A DNA stretch of 64,000 nt from Hyphomicrobiales bacterium (GTDB lineage Bacteria > Pseudomonadota > Alphaproteobacteria > Rhizobiales > Rhizobiaceae), in contig UCGV01000002.1 of the NCBI GenBank assembly GCA_900471925.1, forward strand, positions 241,305 to 305,304. The letters are read 5' to 3'. How positions within the stretch are numbered: position 1 is the first letter of the stretch; each line of letters begins with the position of its first letter. Position numbers and translations under genes: made by a program. Shown piece by piece: positions 61,304 through 64,000 of the stretch. Under the pieces are notes generated by a model. It worked only from the letters and a program-made list of their open reading frames with translations. It made no database searches and was not told the origin of the DNA.

Positions 61304-61917
61304 GCCGCAAGCTGGGCATCGAGCCCTATTTCCACGAGACCGCCTCCGTCTCCAATTCGAGTTTCGGCCGCTATACGGAAGTCTCCGAACGCTGCCGCAT
61401 CAGCGAGGTGGAGTTCGGCGACTATTCCTACATCATGCAGGACGGCTCCATCTGGTGCGCGACGATCGGCAAGTTCGTCAATATCGCGGCCGCAGTGCGC
61501 ATCAATGCCACCAATCACCCGACCTGGCGCGCGACGCTGCACCACTTCACCTACCGCGCCGTCGACTACTGGCCGGATGCCGACATGGAGAGCGAATTCT
61601 TCGAATGGCGCCGCTCCAACCGGGTCGTGATCGGCAACGATGTGTGGATCGGGCACGGGGCGACGATCCTGCCCGGCGTGACTGTGGGTAACGGGGCCGT
61701 CATCGGCGCCGGTGCCGTCGTCTCCAAGGACGTCGCCCCCTATACGATCGTCGGCGGGGTACCCGCCAAGCTCATCCGCGAGCGCTTCTCGAAAGAGGTG
61801 GGCGAACGCATGGACAGGCTTGCCTGGTGGGACTGGGAGCATGATCGACTGCGCCATGCACTGGCGGATTTCCGGGCGCTCGGGGCCGAAGACTTCCTCT
61901 CGCGCTACGGTGGCTGA
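61300..61917 (+). CDS. Hexapeptide-repeat transferase of the phn operon
   Basis: 205 aa left-handed beta-helix acyltransferase. Hexapeptide repeats run through [19 protein letters not shown] and [20 protein letters not shown], ending [13 protein letters not shown] as in the CAT/LacA group. It is fused into the operon by a 4-base overlap with phnL. Families of this type recur in C-P lyase operons (I recall a TIGR03308-like group). It may acetylate aminoalkylphosphonates or a by-product; this is inference. Confidence 0.9.
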   Translation: MSRKLGIEPYFHETASVSNSSFGRYTEVSERCRISEVEFGDYSYIMQDGSIWCATIGKFVNIAAAVRINATNHPTWRATLHHFTYRAVDYWPDADMESEFFEWRRSNRVVIGNDVWIGHGATILPGVTVGNGAVIGAGAVVSKDVAPYTIVGGVPAKLIRERFSKEVGERMDRLAWWDWEHDRLRHALADFRALGAEDFLSRYGG

Positions 61918-61943
61918 GCACAATGCTGCAGTGCAGAGTTTTG

Positions 61944-61968
61944 TGACAGGACTTACACAAAACTGACA
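61944..61968 (-). promoter_or_regulatory. Possible Pho box upstream of phnC (minus orientation)
   Basis: Read on the minus strand, TGTCA (61964-61968) is followed 11 bases on by TGTAA (61953-61957), with a further TGTCA at 61944-61948. The spacing of the first pair fits a PhoB unit, but one half-site is imperfect and the orientation is opposite to phnC. Confidence 0.35.
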
Positions 61969-62035
61969 TGCGAGGTTCACGAAGCGGGACTAATGCGATC
62001 CCTGACGCAAGGTTGAAATGCGAAGGAAGAGCATG

Positions 62036-62881
62036 ATGTTCGAACTGAAGAATGTCACACGCCGGTTCGGAAAGAAGCTCGCTGTTGATTCCGTAACGCT
62101 GGACATTCCACAGGGCCAGATGGTCGGTATCATCGGCCGTTCGGGTGCTGGCAAGTCCACGCTCCTGCGCATGATCAACCGCCTGCAGGAACCCTCCTCC
62201 GGCACCATCCATTTCGGTGGTGTCGAGGTTTCCGGCCTTCGCGGCCAGGCGCTGCGCAACTGGCAGCGCGACTGCGCGATGATCTTCCAGCAGTTCAATC
62301 TCGTGCCGCGCCTGGACGTTCTGACCAACGTCATGCTCGGCCGCCTGAACCACCGCTCGACGGTCCTTAGCCTGCTCAACGTCTTCACCCGTGAAGAGCG
62401 CATCCAGGCGATTGCAGCACTCGAGCGCCTCGGCATCGAGCAGACGGCGCTGCAGGCAGCCGGCACGCTTTCGGGCGGCCAGCAGCAGCGTGTCGCCATC
62501 GCCCGCGCGCTGATGCAAAACCCGAAGATGGTTCTGGCCGATGAGCCGATCGCCTCGCTCGACCCGCTGAACGCCAAGATCGTCATGGACGCGCTGCGTG
62601 ACATCAACGAGCGCGAAGGCATCACCGTCGTCACCAACCTGCATACGCTCGATACGGCGCGCAACTACTGCGAACGCATCGTCGGCATGGCAGGTGGCCG
62701 CGTCGTTTTCGACGGCAAGCCCTCCGAACTGACCACCGAGGCGGTGAAGGATATCTACGGTACGGACAAGGACGGTGCGGGCATCGACGAAACGATGACC
62801 TCGACCGCAATCAATATCGCTCCGGAAGGAGCGGAAAACGAATCCGCCGGCAACCAACCGCTGGCGCTGGCCGGTCTGTGA
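62036..62881 (+). CDS. phnC: Phosphonate ABC transporter ATP-binding protein PhnC
   Basis: 281 aa from ATG 62036 (ATG 62033 is equally near the GGAAG site). Walker A is GRSGAGKST, the signature [15 protein letters not shown] and Walker [12 protein letters not shown] are intact; the insert [16 protein letters not shown] is typical of PhnC. It drives uptake of phosphonates bound by PhnD. The permease genes (phnE) are not in the window and probably follow downstream. Confidence 0.95.
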   Translation: MFELKNVTRRFGKKLAVDSVTLDIPQGQMVGIIGRSGAGKSTLLRMINRLQEPSSGTIHFGGVEVSGLRGQALRNWQRDCAMIFQQFNLVPRLDVLTNVMLGRLNHRSTVLSLLNVFTREERIQAIAALERLGIEQTALQAAGTLSGGQQQRVAIARALMQNPKMVLADEPIASLDPLNAKIVMDALRDINEREGITVVTNLHTLDTARNYCERIVGMAGGRVVFDGKPSELTTEAVKDIYGTDKDGAGIDETMTSTAINIAPEGAENESAGNQPLALAGL

Positions 62882-62968
62882 GAGGGACGGCCGCGATCGA
62901 ATGCCCGCGTCAAGGGCACATTTCTTCTTAACAAAACGACCGAGCCCCGGTCATTCAGGAGAGAACCC

Positions 62969-63877
62969 ATGTTGAAGAAAGCACTTTTTGCTGCGACGGC
63001 GCTTCTGTCGCTCGCAGCCGGCGCTGCCAATGCTGCTGACGTCAAGGAATTCCGCGTCGGCATTCTCGGCGGCGAAAATGAAACCGACCGCCTGCGCAAC
63101 TACGCCTGCCTTGCAGACCACCTGAAGCAGGAATTCGGCTTCGAGAAGGTTTCGCTCTTCCCGGCTGCCGACTATGACGGCGTTATCCAGGGCCTCCTCG
63201 GCGGCACGCTCGACTTCGCAGAACTCGGCGCTTCCGGTTATGCAGCTGTTTACCTGAAGGATGAAAAGGCTGTTACGCCGATCCTGACGACGCAGCAGAA
63301 GGACGGCTCGACGGGTTACTACTCGATCGGTCTCGCTCTGAAGTCCTCCGGCATCAAGACGATCAAGGACGCCAAGGGCAAGAAGCTCGGCTACGCCGAT
63401 CCGGACTCCACCTCGGGCTACCTCGTTCCGCTGACGCAGATCCCGAAGGACACGGGCATGCCGAACGACAAATTCTTCGCTTCCACGCAGTTCAACGGTG
63501 GTCACGAGAACAACCTGCTCGCAGCTTACGACGGCAAGGTTGACGTTGCTGTTGACGACTCCTCGGGCATCGGCGACTTCAAGGACGGCTACACCTCCGG
63601 TACCTTCCGCAAGGAAGTCGACAAGGGTGCTGTCGACCCGAACAAGCTGGTTGAAGTATGGCGTTCGCCGCTGATCCCGAACGGCCCGCTCGTCGTTCGT
63701 AACGCTCTCGGCGAAGAGTGGCAGAAGAAGCTCACCGACTTCTTCATGGCTCTGCCGGAGAAGGACCACAAGTGCTTCGCAGCTGTTGAAGGCGGCGACT
63801 ACAAGGGCTACGCCCCGGTCAAGCACGACTTCTACAACGCTGTTGTAGACGTTCGTAAGGCTGCTATCGGCGGCTAA
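62969..63877 (+). CDS. phnD: Phosphonate-binding periplasmic protein PhnD
   Basis: 302 aa with a signal peptide cut after ANA (about residue 23). EFRVGILGGENETDRLRNYAC, YDGVIQGLLGGTLDFAELG and ADPDSTSGYLVPL mark the PhnD family; the latter two contain ligand-contact regions. Codon use shifts to highly preferred codons (frequent gct, gtt, aag), consistent with strong expression. It lies 87 bases after phnC and is followed by a terminator. Confidence 0.95.
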   Translation: MLKKALFAATALLSLAAGAANAADVKEFRVGILGGENETDRLRNYACLADHLKQEFGFEKVSLFPAADYDGVIQGLLGGTLDFAELGASGYAAVYLKDEKAVTPILTTQQKDGSTGYYSIGLALKSSGIKTIKDAKGKKLGYADPDSTSGYLVPLTQIPKDTGMPNDKFFASTQFNGGHENNLLAAYDGKVDVAVDDSSGIGDFKDGYTSGTFRKEVDKGAVDPNKLVEVWRSPLIPNGPLVVRNALGEEWQKKLTDFFMALPEKDHKCFAAVEGGDYKGYAPVKHDFYNAVVDVRKAAIGG

Positions 63878-63895
63878 TTGCGCAATCCGTGTACG

Positions 63896-63924
63896 GGGCG
63901 GCCGGCAACGGCCGCCCTTTTTCT
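63896..63924 (+). terminator. Hairpin with T-run after phnD
   Basis: GGGCGGCC (63896-63903) and GGCCGCCC (63910-63917) form an 8-bp stem with a 6-base loop, then TTTTTCTTGT. If phnE lies downstream, it would attenuate rather than end the transcript. Confidence 0.85.
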
Positions 63925-63930
63925 TGTGAC

Positions 63931-64000
63931 TACAGCGCCGTGCGTCAGACGCGCAAAGGACGCTGTATCACTTTAAATAGCTGCATAATTTCATCCTTAA
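63931..64000. repeat. Interspersed rhizobial-type repeat (reaches window edge)
   Basis: TACAGCG (63931-63937) and CGCTGTA (63961-63967) are inverted repeats around GCGTC-A-GACGC, followed by an AT-rich tail. The sequence resembles a widespread Rhizobium/Agrobacterium intergenic element. The right end is cut by the window. Confidence 0.6.

Noticed and set aside
1..64000. CRISPR arrays, insertion sequences, prophage structural genes, rRNA
   Set aside because: No regularly spaced repeats, transposase genes, phage structural genes or rRNA sequence were seen.

Overview
The window reads as a chromosomal segment of a Rhizobiaceae alphaproteobacterium, most likely a Rhizobium of the etli/leguminosarum type. 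It is GC-rich and densely coding. It carries an alphaproteobacterial cpa/tad pilus cluster and a rhizobial-type phn (C-P lyase) operon, and its interspersed palindromic repeats resemble those common in Rhizobium/Agrobacterium genomes. The genus call is inference from gene content and repeats; no rRNA or species marker is present.

Layout. 1-1679: 3' part of a fusion protein ending in a class III aminotransferase. 2201-9458: peptide/amide uptake and breakdown (P1 peptidase, LysR regulator, substrate-binding protein, two permeases, amidase) with no ATPase gene. 9463-12265 (minus): NlpC/P60 hydrolase, MarR regulator, M17 aminopeptidase. 12404-24974: Flp/Tad pilus biogenesis. A TPR lipoprotein is followed, past a LysE exporter, by tadC-tadB-cpaF-cpaE-cpaD-cpaC-cpaB, cpaA and the pilin gene on the minus strand, then three small pilus genes on the plus strand. 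25090-36661: nucleoside salvage (deoB-add-upp on plus; deoA-deoC-pnp-cdd and a BMP-type nucleoside ABC transporter on minus). 37527-37616: tRNA-Ser(GGA), followed by about 1.3 kb of island scar holding a broken SRAP gene and three tandem paralogous small-protein genes with TTG starts. 38933-42486: periplasmic protein, pncB, small membrane protein, 2-hydroxyacid dehydrogenase. 42495-48350 (minus): yejABEF oligopeptide transporter. 48467-49712: TetR regulator divergent from an isochorismatase-fold hydrolase. 49824-55835: mepA, mgsA, glk, an ABC exporter, dapB and gpmA. 55891-63877: divergent phnF and the phnGHIJKL-transferase and phnCD genes, with a candidate Pho box and a perfect PhnF-type operator between phnF and phnG.

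How the genes work together. Imported (deoxy)nucleosides are cleaved by DeoA and Pnp, deaminated by Cdd and Add, and the sugar phosphates pass through DeoB and DeoC into central metabolism, while Upp recaptures uracil. The phn genes bind and import phosphonates (PhnD, PhnC; the permease is probably just outside the window) and cleave the C-P bond (PhnG-L), apparently under phosphate-starvation and PhnF control. The Tad genes build a thin adhesive pilus.

The least explained feature is the trio of tandem small membrane-type proteins at 38093-38693. All three probably start with TTG, and the first has its ribosome-binding site buried in a strong hairpin. It deserves the first follow-up.
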